Shown here: positions 23,144 through 30,164 of the stretch, piece by piece
How the letters are laid out: each line of letters opens with the position of its first letter
How positions within the stretch are numbered: the stretch's first letter is position 1
DNA from: Enterobacter sp. R1(2018)
GTDB taxonomy: Bacteria > Pseudomonadota > Gammaproteobacteria > Enterobacterales > Enterobacteriaceae
Length of the DNA: 64,000 nt
Assembly (NCBI RefSeq): GCF_003628475.1
Contig: NZ_RCAA01000055.1
Span: forward strand, 1-64,000
Reading direction: 5' to 3'
Position numbers and translations under genes: made by a program
Notes under the pieces: generated by a model
Told to the model about the DNA's origin: nothing
Database searches by the model: none
The model's input: only the letters and a program-made list of their open reading frames with translations

Positions 23144-23295
23144 TGCGAAAGACTTGGTATTCATACGACCCTATGACCACCGCAGAAGCAGACGAACTAA
23201 TCCACCGCTACACACTCCGCAACGTTCAAACCTCCAAGACGCTAAGTGCCGACCCGAGAGTGAGCAACATATACCAACAGAGGTGCTGGCAATGA
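23143..23295 (+). CDS. Small nin-region protein (50 aa)
   Basis: A GTG start at the last base of the previous stop (GGAGGAA upstream) opens a 50-aa frame beginning RKTWYSYDPMTTAEADELIH. It ends in an ATGA overlap with the next gene. Not recognised, but the coupled layout suggests it is real. Confidence 0.5.
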   Translation: MRKTWYSYDPMTTAEADELIHRYTLRNVQTSKTLSADPRVSNIYQQRCWQ

Positions 23296-23498
23296 CAACT
23301 CTTCCGAGAAACTTTGGTTGGAACCGGCTAAAGCTATCAACCCACACATATGAGCAACTACAGCAGCTTGAAGATGACGTGAAAGTCAACCATGCATGTC
23401 ACGAAGGCATTCATCTTATAGACGCTGCTGGCCGCAAGAAACTCGATGCCATCTCATGGGCTATCTACAACAAGCAGAAGCGAGGTGAGAAATGCTAA
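23292..23498 (+). CDS. Small nin-region protein (68 aa)
   Basis: The product MTTLPRNFGWNRLKLSTHTY... is 68 aa with a helical C-terminal half (GRKKLDAISWAIYNKQKRG). It overlaps both neighbours. Unknown function. Confidence 0.5.
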   Translation: MTTLPRNFGWNRLKLSTHTYEQLQQLEDDVKVNHACHEGIHLIDAAGRKKLDAISWAIYNKQKRGEKC

Positions 23499-23680
23499 CT
23501 CCTGAATCCATCACCGACTACCAACGCCAGAGCAACGCTGCAGCAGGATATTGCGCAGCGTGCATGAAGCCTTTGCAACCAGGCGAAGTTTACGCATGTA
23601 ACGAGTGCGCCAGCGAGGCGTATGTAGAAACCGATCCGAACGGGAGAGTTACCGATGAGGCAGACACGGAGACGCTGTAA
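23492..23680 (+). CDS. ninF: NinF-like zinc-finger protein
   Basis: The 62-aa protein has [19 protein letters not shown], matching the Cys4 knuckle of lambda NinF (CANCGQKL.. and CEHC), and a following D-P-N segment as in NinF. It precedes ninG as in lambda. The family's role is unknown; zinc binding is likely. Confidence 0.65.
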   Translation: MLTPESITDYQRQSNAAAGYCAACMKPLQPGEVYACNECASEAYVETDPNGRVTDEADTETL

Positions 23681-24263
23681 AAACGAAGATTGCCGCGAGT
23701 GGTTCCATCCAAAATTCTCTAATCAGTGGTGGTGCGGGCCGGAATGCGGTGCAGTGATAGCCCTTCAGAGACGAAGCAAGGAGAGGGACAAGGCAGAAAA
23801 AGCAGCAGACAAGAAACGACGACGAGAAGTTCAGGAACAGAAAGACAAGCTCAAAGTAAGACGCCTCGCAGTAAAACCCCGTAGTTATTGGATTCATCAA
23901 GCCCAGCAAGCCGTAAACGCCTTCATCAGAGAAAGAGACCGCGACCTGCCATGCATCTCGTGCGGAACGTTCGTTTCTGCTCAGTGGGACGCCGGGCATT
24001 ACCGGACTACCGCTGCGGCTCCTCAGATCCGCTTTGATGAAGGCAATATCCACAGGCAATGCGTCGTATGCAATCAGCACAAAAGCGGGAATTTGGTGCC
24101 ATATCGAGTTGAGCTGATTAACCGCATAGGCCAGACGGCCGTCGATGACATCGAAAGCAATCACGACCGACACCGCTGGACCATTGATGAGTGCAAGGCC
24201 ATCAGAGACAAATACAGGCAGAAGCTGAAAGACCTGATTAAGCAACGGGAGCAAGCAATATGA
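23655..24263 (+). CDS. ninG: NinG (Rap) recombination endonuclease
   Basis: The 202-aa protein is collinear with lambda NinG: an N-terminal zinc finger ([12 protein letters not shown] ... WWCGPECG), a basic coiled middle, and the C-terminal nuclease domain CISCGTF...[35 protein letters not shown]. Lambda Rap cuts branched DNA and assists Red-mediated recombination. The HNH-like zinc motif is complete. Position just upstream of Q is standard. Confidence 0.9.
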   Translation: MRQTRRRCKNEDCREWFHPKFSNQWWCGPECGAVIALQRRSKERDKAEKAADKKRRREVQEQKDKLKVRRLAVKPRSYWIHQAQQAVNAFIRERDRDLPCISCGTFVSAQWDAGHYRTTAAAPQIRFDEGNIHRQCVVCNQHKSGNLVPYRVELINRIGQTAVDDIESNHDRHRWTIDECKAIRDKYRQKLKDLIKQREQAI

Positions 24264-24487
24264 GCAGAAAAATTCATTATCCAATGTCTACCGCTGCGGT
24301 ATTCGATGATGTCGTGTACCCAATGCATTTCGATAGCCCCAGCCAGGTGAAGCAGGAAGTAGAAGGCGCAGTAAGTTGGTTCTGCAATTGGTGCAATGAG
24401 GAAAAAGCAGTTGTTAAAGCAAACATGCTCGTTAGCTGCTGGGGGCTTTATCTGAGCCATGATGAAGTGATACTGGAGGCGGCATGA
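24260..24487 (+). CDS. Hypothetical nin-region protein
   Basis: This 75-aa protein with a CNWC pair ([13 protein letters not shown]) overlaps the NinG stop. It is not recognised. Confidence 0.5.
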   Translation: MSRKIHYPMSTAAVFDDVVYPMHFDSPSQVKQEVEGAVSWFCNWCNEEKAVVKANMLVSCWGLYLSHDEVILEAA

Positions 24488-24645
24488 TAAGGCCACTACA
24501 CAATCGAGAAGCAATAAACATCCTCTCCAACAACTTCTTTCTGCCAACAATCCGTTCACTAAGAATGTCGCTATTAGCCAGGCATTGCTACGCACTTATT
24601 CAGGCAGATCGCTATCTTGCTAAAGCTGATAAGGGGAAGGTATGA
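24484..24645 (+). CDS. Small basic protein (53 aa)
   Basis: [20 protein letters not shown]... is a 53-aa basic helical product sharing ATGA overlaps on both sides. Unknown function. Confidence 0.5.
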   Translation: MIRPLHNREAINILSNNFFLPTIRSLRMSLLARHCYALIQADRYLAKADKGKV

Positions 24646-24821
24646 GCATTCAAAACACCATAGCGTTGCTTAACTGGTACAAGGGAAAACATGTTCAGGC
24701 TGTTCGCACTCCATCTGGCATTGTGCTTATGGGAGCAAGAAATCTAACGGCAGAGCAAAAGCGGACGCTTCTTGCTATCCCACAAGCAGAGCTGGACGCG
24801 GCTATAAGGTGGCAGAAATGA
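24642..24821 (+). CDS. Small protein before Q (59 aa)
   Basis: MSIQNTIALLNWYKGKHVQA... is 59 aa; the stop overlaps the Q start (ATGA). No domain known. Confidence 0.5.
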   Translation: MSIQNTIALLNWYKGKHVQAVRTPSGIVLMGARNLTAEQKRTLLAIPQAELDAAIRWQK

Positions 24822-25633
24822 GGCTAGAGGCGATCGGAAAGTACTTTGCACCAAAATCACCACACATCACTGATGCACCCAGGGCAACAGCTTCGGATGC
24901 ATTGAGCATTAGCGAAGTGATGGCCGCTCTGGGGTTGGCAGACCTTAAAAGCGGCATCGGACTTGATTTGTATCTGGCGAAGATTGGCATCAGCGCACCA
25001 GATAAAGCAGTAGAGGGACTCTATGAAATCGCACAACGCCTTGCAGGGCAATGTCGGGCAATCTCAGAACTTGATGAAGATATTAAGCAAAGGGTTCTGC
25101 AAATACTCGCAACTTTTGCTTATCAGGATTATTCACGCAGCGCGGCTAGTGTTCGTCAATGCGAATGCTGCTCTGGGGAGGGATTCATAGAGGCCGAAGT
25201 TTTCACCATGAAAGCGGCAATGGGCAAGATGACGCAGCTATCCGATGTGAAGCTTGTGCGTTTCGATAAGCCAATGCCGGGGAACGACCTCAAGCCGAAG
25301 CGGGAAGTGGTCCGCATTCTATGCAAGCCGTGCGGAGGAAAGAAGGTGATCAGCAACGCGTGTCGGTGTCATGGAAAAGGGGTAGTGCTCGACAAGGAGA
25401 AAACCGAAGCGCAGGGTGGGGTGCCGGTATTCAAGGCCTGTCCACGCTGCACCGGCCGTGGATATGCCCGTATTCCTGCTGAGACGGTTCGAAAGGCCAT
25501 ATCACTGGATGTGCTGGAAATCAGCCAGCCTTCATGGTCGCGCCATTACAAGCCGTTCTATGAGCTTTTGATAACGGAATGTCACAAAGAAGAATCAGTG
25601 GCTGATTCAATGCTCTCAAATGTGACTAAATAA
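24818..25633 (+). CDS. Q: Antitermination protein Q (phage 82 type)
   Basis: The 271-aa protein beginning MRLEAIGKYFAPKSPHITD has a helical N-terminal domain and four zinc knuckle pairs between residues 115 and 225: CECCSGEG, CKPCGGK, CRCHGKG and CPRCTGRG, arranged like a DnaJ zinc domain. That is the Q82-type late antiterminator rather than lambda-type Q. It binds at the late promoter just downstream (25675-25703) and lets polymerase pass tR'. The start at 24818 is chosen for the ATGA overlap; three codons upstream is an alternative. Confidence 0.9.
   Translation: MRLEAIGKYFAPKSPHITDAPRATASDALSISEVMAALGLADLKSGIGLDLYLAKIGISAPDKAVEGLYEIAQRLAGQCRAISELDEDIKQRVLQILATFAYQDYSRSAASVRQCECCSGEGFIEAEVFTMKAAMGKMTQLSDVKLVRFDKPMPGNDLKPKREVVRILCKPCGGKKVISNACRCHGKGVVLDKEKTEAQGGVPVFKACPRCTGRGYARIPAETVRKAISLDVLEISQPSWSRHYKPFYELLITECHKEESVADSMLSNVTK
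25028..25061 (-). promoter_or_regulatory. paQ-like CII promoter, antisense to Q
   Basis: Minus strand TTGC-CCGACA-TTGC (25048-25061) is a full CII box inside Q, with TGCGAT (25028-25033) 18 bases after the N6. Lambda carries paQ at the equivalent site, which delays Q. A single 8-base match can occur by chance in a window this size, so support comes mainly from position. Confidence 0.45.
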
Positions 25634-25674
25634 GCAAATATTTCTACTGATAAGGATATTGGTAGAAATAACTG

Positions 25675-25703
25675 TTTACTTGTTGAATAAAACGGACTAA
25701 TCT
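25675..25703 (+). promoter_or_regulatory. PR', late promoter
   Basis: -35 TTTACT (25675-25680), 17-bp spacer, -10 TAATCT (25698-25703), 42 bases after the Q stop. Late genes follow, with terminators between the promoter and the holin gene. Confidence 0.65.
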
Positions 25704-25709
25704 CAACCC

Positions 25710-25900
25710 TAACACTACAAATCCGTCTGATTGTTACGGTGGATTGAAAAGTGAGTGATTCAGGAAATAGCGGCGGCACCTGAATCACTGAAACCGCCGA
25801 GTTGGTCACTTCGCCTCGATAATTGGGCTGGAACTCCAACCACGCAAGCTGAGAGGTTTGCATAAGAAGCCACTGGTTAATAGCCGGTGGCTTTCTTGTT
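25710..25900 (+). ncRNA. Late-leader RNA with pseudoknot
   Basis: From the predicted PR' start to tR' is about 190 nt, close to the 194-nt 6S RNA made from lambda PR'. The sequence contains an 11-bp stem AGTGATTCAGG/CCTGAATCACT (about 25755-25785). CGGCGG in its loop can pair with CCGCCG four bases downstream of the stem, so the RNA can fold as an H-type pseudoknot. In lysogens this RNA may accumulate because Q is absent. A function beyond the Q-dependent leader is not shown. Confidence 0.55.
25867..25900 (+). terminator. tR', late-leader terminator
   Basis: AAGCCACTGG and CCGGTGGCTT form a 10-bp stem (one G-U) around TTAATAG, followed by TCTTGTTTC. Expected target of Q antitermination. Confidence 0.75.
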
Positions 25901-26097
25901 TCTGCGCAACAGATAAGCAGCTTGACGATGTGGTATCAGATGCACCGCTCGTGTTGTGAAACAGGCTGCTTTTCGTTGTGGTGAAGTACAAGATGACAGT
26001 GCTAATGAATCGGGGACATCAAAACCCTTGAGCCGGGTCTAATGGGGACGGCAACAACGCGACTTTAGCCACCACACGACAAACAAATCTATATTCA
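25901..26097 (+). other. Gene-free stretch between tR' and the lysis genes
   Basis: No convincing gene is seen. AAGCAGC (about 25915) and GCTGCTT (about 25968) can pair around a 46-base loop ending in CTTTTCG, so a second transcript end or structured segment is possible. Confidence 0.35.
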
Positions 26098-26124
26098 AGG
26101 TCAGCCATAGAGCTGGCCTTTTTC
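26098..26124 (+). terminator. Intrinsic terminator before the holin gene
   Basis: AGGTCAGC-N6-GCTGGCCT (one G-U pair) followed by TTTTTC. A second barrier that Q-modified polymerase must pass. Confidence 0.8.
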
Positions 26125-26230
26125 ATATTTGCGCCCATCCAAACAGCTAACCAATACCCTCTAACGCAATCTGGATGAGGCGCTTTCCCAACTACACAGA
26201 ACAGCACCCGCATTAACAGCGAGGTGAGAG

Positions 26231-26560
26231 ATGCACAGAATGAATCCAGCCGATGGACACAATATGCCGTACTGGTGGTCTGGTTTGCTCGGCTTCTTCT
26301 CCGTTCTCAGTCTTCAGGATTACGTTTTTATTATCGGTGCTTTGATATCGGCATTCTTCACTATCAAAACCTATTACGCGAAACGTAAAGAAGAAAAAGA
26401 GCGGATCGATGAAGAGCGCAAGCGCACAGCACTGATGGAAAACTACCTGAGCACAGTAATGGCGAAACCGGAAAATGAGCGTCCTGCGGCCATAGAGGTT
26501 GTCAGTGAAGCGTTAAAGAAAGCGCAGGTGACATATGGCGATACCAGCCAGGCTTCGTAA
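26231..26560 (+). CDS. Holin, two membrane spans
   Basis: The 109-aa protein has hydrophobic segments at about residues 15-28 and 30-49, then a long charged cytoplasmic tail (KRKEEKERIDEERKRT). Its length, topology and position directly before the endolysin mark it as the holin, which opens or depolarises the inner membrane at lysis time. GAGGTGAG precedes the ATG. A second Met at codon 4 (MHRM) leaves room for a lambda-S-like dual start, in which the longer form has extra positive charge. Confidence 0.82.
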   Translation: MHRMNPADGHNMPYWWSGLLGFFSVLSLQDYVFIIGALISAFFTIKTYYAKRKEEKERIDEERKRTALMENYLSTVMAKPENERPAAIEVVSEALKKAQVTYGDTSQAS

Positions 26561-27017
26561 TGCACTCATAGCTGCCGCATCAGCAGGGGCTATAGCTATT
26601 GGCGGCGTGCTTATCACGGACCAGGAGGGCGTTAAATACACTCCTTACCTCGATCCGGTTGGCATCCCAACAGTATGCGCTGGCGTGACCGGCCCTGATG
26701 TAGTTATGGGCAAGACCTACACCAAATCCGAATGCGACAACCTTCTCTATAAGCACATGCTTCCGGCTGTGAAAGCTGTAGATAGTTCAGTGAAGGTTAA
26801 GCTGAACGATTATCAAAAAGCCTCGCTCTACTCCTTCACATATAACGTAGGTATAAATGCCTTCAGGTCATCAACGTTGCTTGTGAAGCTTAATCAGGGT
26901 GATTTGCCTGGCGCATGCAATCAGTTACGCAGATGGACCTATGCTGGTGGCAAGCAATGGAAGGGCTTAATAACCCGGCGAGAAGTGGAGCGGCAGTTAT
27001 GCTATGGAAAACCTTAG
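26535..27017 (+). CDS. SAR endolysin (R21/P1-type lysozyme)
   Basis: The 160-aa glycoside hydrolase 24 lysozyme carries the catalytic triad E31, D40 and T46 at the classic E-8-D-5-T spacing. Residues 9-28 are weakly hydrophobic and rich in Ala/Gly/Ser (ALIAAASAGAIAIGGVLI), the hallmark of a signal-arrest-release domain. The enzyme is thus exported by the host Sec system, tethered inactive, and released when the holin collapses the membrane potential. No cysteine is present in the SAR segment, so activation is probably R21-like rather than by disulphide swap. The start overlaps the holin gene. Confidence 0.92.
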   Translation: MAIPARLRNALIAAASAGAIAIGGVLITDQEGVKYTPYLDPVGIPTVCAGVTGPDVVMGKTYTKSECDNLLYKHMLPAVKAVDSSVKVKLNDYQKASLYSFTYNVGINAFRSSTLLVKLNQGDLPGACNQLRRWTYAGGKQWKGLITRREVERQLCYGKP

Positions 27018-27454
27018 AAGATAACTGGCGAATTATCGCGGCCGTAATGCTCCTGTTAATGCTAGTTGTTACCGCGAAGATAGCCCGAAGCAATTACGAT
27101 CGGGCGCTGATAGCTGAAAAGGAACTTAAGCTTTCGCAGGACACAATCAAAGACATGCAAACCCGACAGCGCGATGTTGCCGCACTTGATACAAAATACA
27201 CGCAGGAAATTGCCGATGCTAAAGCCACTATCGAAGGTTTGCAGCACGATGTTGCTACTGGCAAGCGTCGGTTGCAGCTCAACGCCACCTGCAAAAACAA
27301 TTTCTCCAGCGCCAGCAGCCTGGGCGATGCTTCCACCCCCGGACTTAACCCAGATGCTGAGCGGGATTATTGGCGTCTCAGAGGCGGAATCAACACAGTC
27401 ACCAGTCAAGTGAAGTACCTGCAGGATTACATTAATCAGCAGTGCCTTAAATAG
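26999..27454 (+). CDS. Rz: i-spanin (Rz-like)
   Basis: This 151-aa protein has an N-terminal inner-membrane anchor (residues 12-27, IIAAVMLLLMLVVTAK) and a long periplasmic coiled coil up to about residue 100. It overlaps the endolysin stop. With Rz1 (27216) it would span the periplasm and fuse the two membranes in the last lysis step. An upstream in-frame start at 26915 lies inside the endolysin gene and would add a non-spanin segment, so it is not used here. Confidence 0.85.
   Translation: MLWKTLEDNWRIIAAVMLLLMLVVTAKIARSNYDRALIAEKELKLSQDTIKDMQTRQRDVAALDTKYTQEIADAKATIEGLQHDVATGKRRLQLNATCKNNFSSASSLGDASTPGLNPDAERDYWRLRGGINTVTSQVKYLQDYINQQCLK
27216..27413 (+). CDS. Rz1: o-spanin lipoprotein (Rz1-like), embedded in Rz
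   Basis: This 65-aa lipoprotein gene is nested in another frame of Rz. The signal peptide ends LLLASVGC, giving a lipidated Cys20, and the mature part is proline-rich (STPPAKTISPAPAAWAMLPPP), as in lambda Rz1. It sits in the outer membrane and binds the Rz C-terminus. The start at 27216 follows CAGGAAA. Confidence 0.88.
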   Translation: MLKPLSKVCSTMLLLASVGCSSTPPAKTISPAPAAWAMLPPPDLTQMLSGIIGVSEAESTQSPVK

Positions 27455-27489
27455 TTCTAAAAATACCTGACGTACATTGAACAGAATGA

Positions 27490-27514
27490 GCCTCGCACAA
27501 TGCGGGGCTTTTTT
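27490..27514 (+). terminator. Intrinsic terminator after the lysis cassette
   Basis: GCCTCGCA-CAA-TGCGGGGC (one G-U pair) followed by TTTTTTATG. Confidence 0.88.
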
Positions 27515-27573
27515 ATGTGTGCAATAAACAGCGCATCTCACGCGCATATTCAAACGAGAGCCTTTCAGTAAGC

Positions 27574-27637
27574 GAGCCTGAGAATAGCCGTTATAGGTGG
27601 CGACCTCTCTCGGGCGGCTTTTCTGTGAGACAGGCTC
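27574..27637 (+). promoter_or_regulatory. Structured leader in front of rha
   Basis: Three nested stems fit one fold: GAGCCTG (27574-27580) with CAGGCTC (27631-27637), AGCCG (27586-27590) with CGGCT (27615-27619), and AGGT-GGCG-ACCT (27595-27606). The ribosome site AAAAGG lies just 3' of the outer stem. CGGCT is followed by TTTTCTG, so the inner part could also act as a terminator. This looks like a regulatory leader; mechanism unknown. Confidence 0.6.
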
Positions 27638-27659
27638 ACTTTCTAAAAGGTAATACGAT

Positions 27660-28208
27660 ATGAATAACCCGTCAGTTATTCCTGAGTTCGATTTTCGCTC
27701 ACTGGTCACTGCGACCGAGGGAGAGCCGGTAACAGACACATTCCAAATAGCCGCAGCATTTGGTAAGCGTCATGCTGATGTGCTGCGTGCGGTCGAAAAG
27801 AGTCATTGCTCAGATGAATTCCGGACAGCGCATTTTTGCGTTGCCGAGAAAATCAATGAGTTAGGTATTTTTGAGAAGAAGCAGAAATACTACAGGATGG
27901 ATTTCAGCGGTTTCGTAATGGTTGTTATGGGGTTCAGCGGTCCAGCCGCAGCACGCGTAAAAGAAGCATATATCAACGCCTTTAACTGGATGTCTGCTGA
28001 GCTTCGCAAGTGCAAAGATAGCTTTGAAGCAGAGCGCAACGCAGTCATGCTCGAATACATGAAAGAGAAGGACGTTGCCAGTATGTCTGGCCGCTTACTT
28101 AACCGGTGGGGAAAAGTGAAGAAGCCTGCGTTACTTGCAAGAATTGAACGCATCGACCAGTGTGGGCAAATAACATTGCCGGGTATGGCTAAAGCTCTAC
28201 CCGAATAA
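27660..28208 (+). CDS. rha: Rha family regulatory protein
   Basis: The 182-aa protein has the Rha domain: DTFQIAAAFGKRHADVLRAVEK, then YYRMDFSGFVMVVMGFSG..A..VKEAYINAFN (residues 20-110). Rha proteins occur in lambdoid phages such as phi-80-like and 933W relatives; one was described as impairing growth in hosts lacking IHF. It probably binds DNA and regulates phage or host genes. It lies between the lysis and packaging genes, preceded by the structured leader at 27574. Confidence 0.88.
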   Translation: MNNPSVIPEFDFRSLVTATEGEPVTDTFQIAAAFGKRHADVLRAVEKSHCSDEFRTAHFCVAEKINELGIFEKKQKYYRMDFSGFVMVVMGFSGPAAARVKEAYINAFNWMSAELRKCKDSFEAERNAVMLEYMKEKDVASMSGRLLNRWGKVKKPALLARIERIDQCGQITLPGMAKALPE

Positions 28209-28550
28209 ATTCCGTGGCGGAAATAAGAAGGTGATTCTCATCTTAATGGCTGTGATGACAGCAAGTGGGGAAGTCCTGCTGTGAAGCACCGCAAACCTGC
28301 GACCAGAATCCTCCTCCCACTCAGTGGGCGTGCAAGCCGACTCGTCTCCACGATAACCCGTGACAGCATTAACGAAGACTCAGCCCTATAAGGGGAATCC
28401 CTCTGACGAGTGTGCTGTATTCCACGTAACGAGTAATGCCGCGTGTTTTCCTGCTGGCTACTAACTGGCGGGGGTTGAGCGCTCATGGTCGCATCAGCTG
28501 CGATGGCAGAAGAAAGCTGAAACTCTCCCAACCGAACTCAAGGATAAACA
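28209..28550 (+). other. Gene-free stretch rich in hairpins
   Basis: No convincing gene is seen in 342 bases. Perfect short hairpins are frequent: GCTGT-GATG-ACAGC (28249-28262), CCCAC-TCA-GTGGG (28316-28328), AGGG-GAAT-CCCT (28391-28402) and TCGCA-TCAGC-TGCGA (28489-28503). ACTCGTC (28340-28346) can pair with GACGAGT (28405-28411) and would enclose the third. The pattern suggests a structured RNA on the late transcript, either regulatory or a remnant. Confidence 0.45.
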
Positions 28551-28760
28551 ATGGCGACTGTAATCAAAGGCTGGAAGGTCATGCTTCTGACCAAAGAGGG
28601 TAAGGAGTCTGGAATGCCGTCAGAGCAGGTTGGCTGGCAGATGGACAAAGAGCCAGATATTCGCGATGGAGTGTTAATTATCAGAAATGGTTTAGACACC
28701 CACGGCGTACCGCTTTGCATTATTCATAGCTTCAGCATTGAAGCGGTAATGGCTGAGTGA
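28551..28760 (+). CDS. Hypothetical protein
   Basis: The 69-aa beta-rich protein (MATVIKGWKVMLLTKEGKES...) contains IIRNGLDTHGVPLCIIHSFSIE. It is not recognised. It lies between the hairpin-rich stretch and the pre-terminase genes. Confidence 0.55.
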   Translation: MATVIKGWKVMLLTKEGKESGMPSEQVGWQMDKEPDIRDGVLIIRNGLDTHGVPLCIIHSFSIEAVMAE

Positions 28761-28815
28761 CATTACAGAAGCCATTCAAGCAGTGGCTTCGATAATGACA
28801 ACCAGAGGTATCACC

Positions 28816-29010
28816 ATGCCCAAGTACAACGTAACAGCCAAGAAGAAAGACGGAACTGTCTACGAAGGCATCATGACCGTTAAAGAGCCTCAACTGGTTA
28901 ATGGTCTGTTCGCCGTGGCTAACAAGGATGGTGAGTGGCGCTACATTCAGCCGGATGAACTGAGCGAGATTCTGTTTACGCCGGTAGTGGAAGAAGAAAC
29001 CAAGGAATAA
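28816..29010 (+). CDS. Hypothetical protein
   Basis: The 64-aa protein from MPKYNVTAKKKDGTVYEGIM has AGAGG upstream of 28816; an ATG at 28783 lacks such a site. Function unknown. Confidence 0.55.
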   Translation: MPKYNVTAKKKDGTVYEGIMTVKEPQLVNGLFAVANKDGEWRYIQPDELSEILFTPVVEEETKE

Positions 29011-29015
29011 CAGTT

Positions 29016-29654
29016 ATGGCAAGTAACGAGGAACGCAGGCCATACCCACCGCTGAACTTTGTTAATTCACCAGACGTTAAGCCTTACATCAGCCTTATAC
29101 CGGCAAACGAAGTCTACGAGTGGATGGTCAGTCAAATACTCATGGAGAGTGGCAGCCTACACAATTCAGATCACTTCCATCTGCATGCCGCTGACATCTG
29201 CTTCATGTGGGCATCAAATGCCTTCGATAAGAAAGGGCGCTCGGTACTAGGTCAGGCCGAAGAGGTCATGATGCGCGCCGGTGGTTGGCAGAAAGCCAGG
29301 ATGGAACAGCAGATGTATGAATGGTTCGGTCGCATACCGAAGTTTATCATCACGCTGGCAGCTGACTATTGCTCACAATGCAGTGACCTCGAATTCTGCG
29401 CGCTGGTAGAGCATGAGCTTTACCACATCAGCCAGGCTACAGACGAATTTGGCGCGCCTAAGTTCAACAAAGAAACCGGTATGCCGACTCTCAAGCTTCG
29501 TGGTCACGATGTAGAAGAGTTCGTTGGTGTCGTGCGTCGTTACGGTGCCAGCAAAGAAGTGCAAGAGATGGTCGATGCTGCGAACAAGCCAGCAGAGATT
29601 GCTCACTTAAACATTGCCAGGGCATGCGGAACTTGCCTGATGAAACTGGCGTAA
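29016..29654 (+). CDS. Putative phage metallopeptidase
   Basis: This 212-aa protein has an EHELYH segment (HExxH, about residues 132-137) in LEFCALVEHELYHISQATDEFG, the signature of zincin-type putative phage metallopeptidases. CSQC and CGTC pairs may bind further metal. It lies just upstream of the terminase genes, where homologues are common. Its substrate is not known; a role in DNA packaging or host takeover is only suggested by position. Confidence 0.78.
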   Translation: MASNEERRPYPPLNFVNSPDVKPYISLIPANEVYEWMVSQILMESGSLHNSDHFHLHAADICFMWASNAFDKKGRSVLGQAEEVMMRAGGWQKARMEQQMYEWFGRIPKFIITLAADYCSQCSDLEFCALVEHELYHISQATDEFGAPKFNKETGMPTLKLRGHDVEEFVGVVRRYGASKEVQEMVDAANKPAEIAHLNIARACGTCLMKLA

Positions 29655-29684
29655 ATTTAGAATGCTTTGGAAGAGTGGTGAATT

Positions 29685-30164
29685 ATGGCTGCATTAAAAC
29701 CAGAGGTTAAAGCCTTCATCATTCAATCACTTGCATGCTTTGACTCATTATCAATTGTTGGTGAGGCTGTCCAAAAAGAGTTTGGCGTTAAAGTTACCCC
29801 GCAGCAGGTTGAGTCACACGACCCAACCAAGGCCAGCGGAAAGGGGCTGGCTCAGAAGTGGGTTGATTTATTCAACGCTACGCGCGCCCGATTCCAGACT
29901 GAAATATCTGACATCCCGATCGCCAATAAAGCTTACCGCCTCCGCATCCTTGACCGTATGGCTGGCAAAGCCGAAAACATGAAGAACATGGCGCTTACCG
30001 CTCAGCTAATCGAACAGGCGGCTAAAGAGTGCGGCGACGCCTACACAAACCGGCAGAAGGTTGAGCACACCGGCAAAGACGGCGGCCCCATTGAGTCAGC
30101 CACGCTAACGAAGGACGAATACAAGAAGGCTCGACGGGAGATGCTGGAGGATGACGACTGTTGA
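29685..30164 (+). CDS. Terminase small subunit, DUF2280-like
   Basis: In this 159-aa protein the N-terminal MAALKPEVKAFIIQSLACFDSLSIVGEAVQKEFGVKVTPQQVESH region is a helix-turn-helix of the DUF2280 group, often annotated as small terminase. Residues 60-120 form helices for oligomerisation. It should recognise the packaging site and hand DNA to the large subunit, whose gene overlaps its end. Confidence 0.8.
   Translation: MAALKPEVKAFIIQSLACFDSLSIVGEAVQKEFGVKVTPQQVESHDPTKASGKGLAQKWVDLFNATRARFQTEISDIPIANKAYRLRILDRMAGKAENMKNMALTAQLIEQAAKECGDAYTNRQKVEHTGKDGGPIESATLTKDEYKKARREMLEDDDC

Noticed and set aside
25750..25900. tRNA or tmRNA-like gene
   Set aside because: Despite strong pairing there is no acceptor/T-arm combination or CCA end; a pseudoknotted leader RNA fits better.
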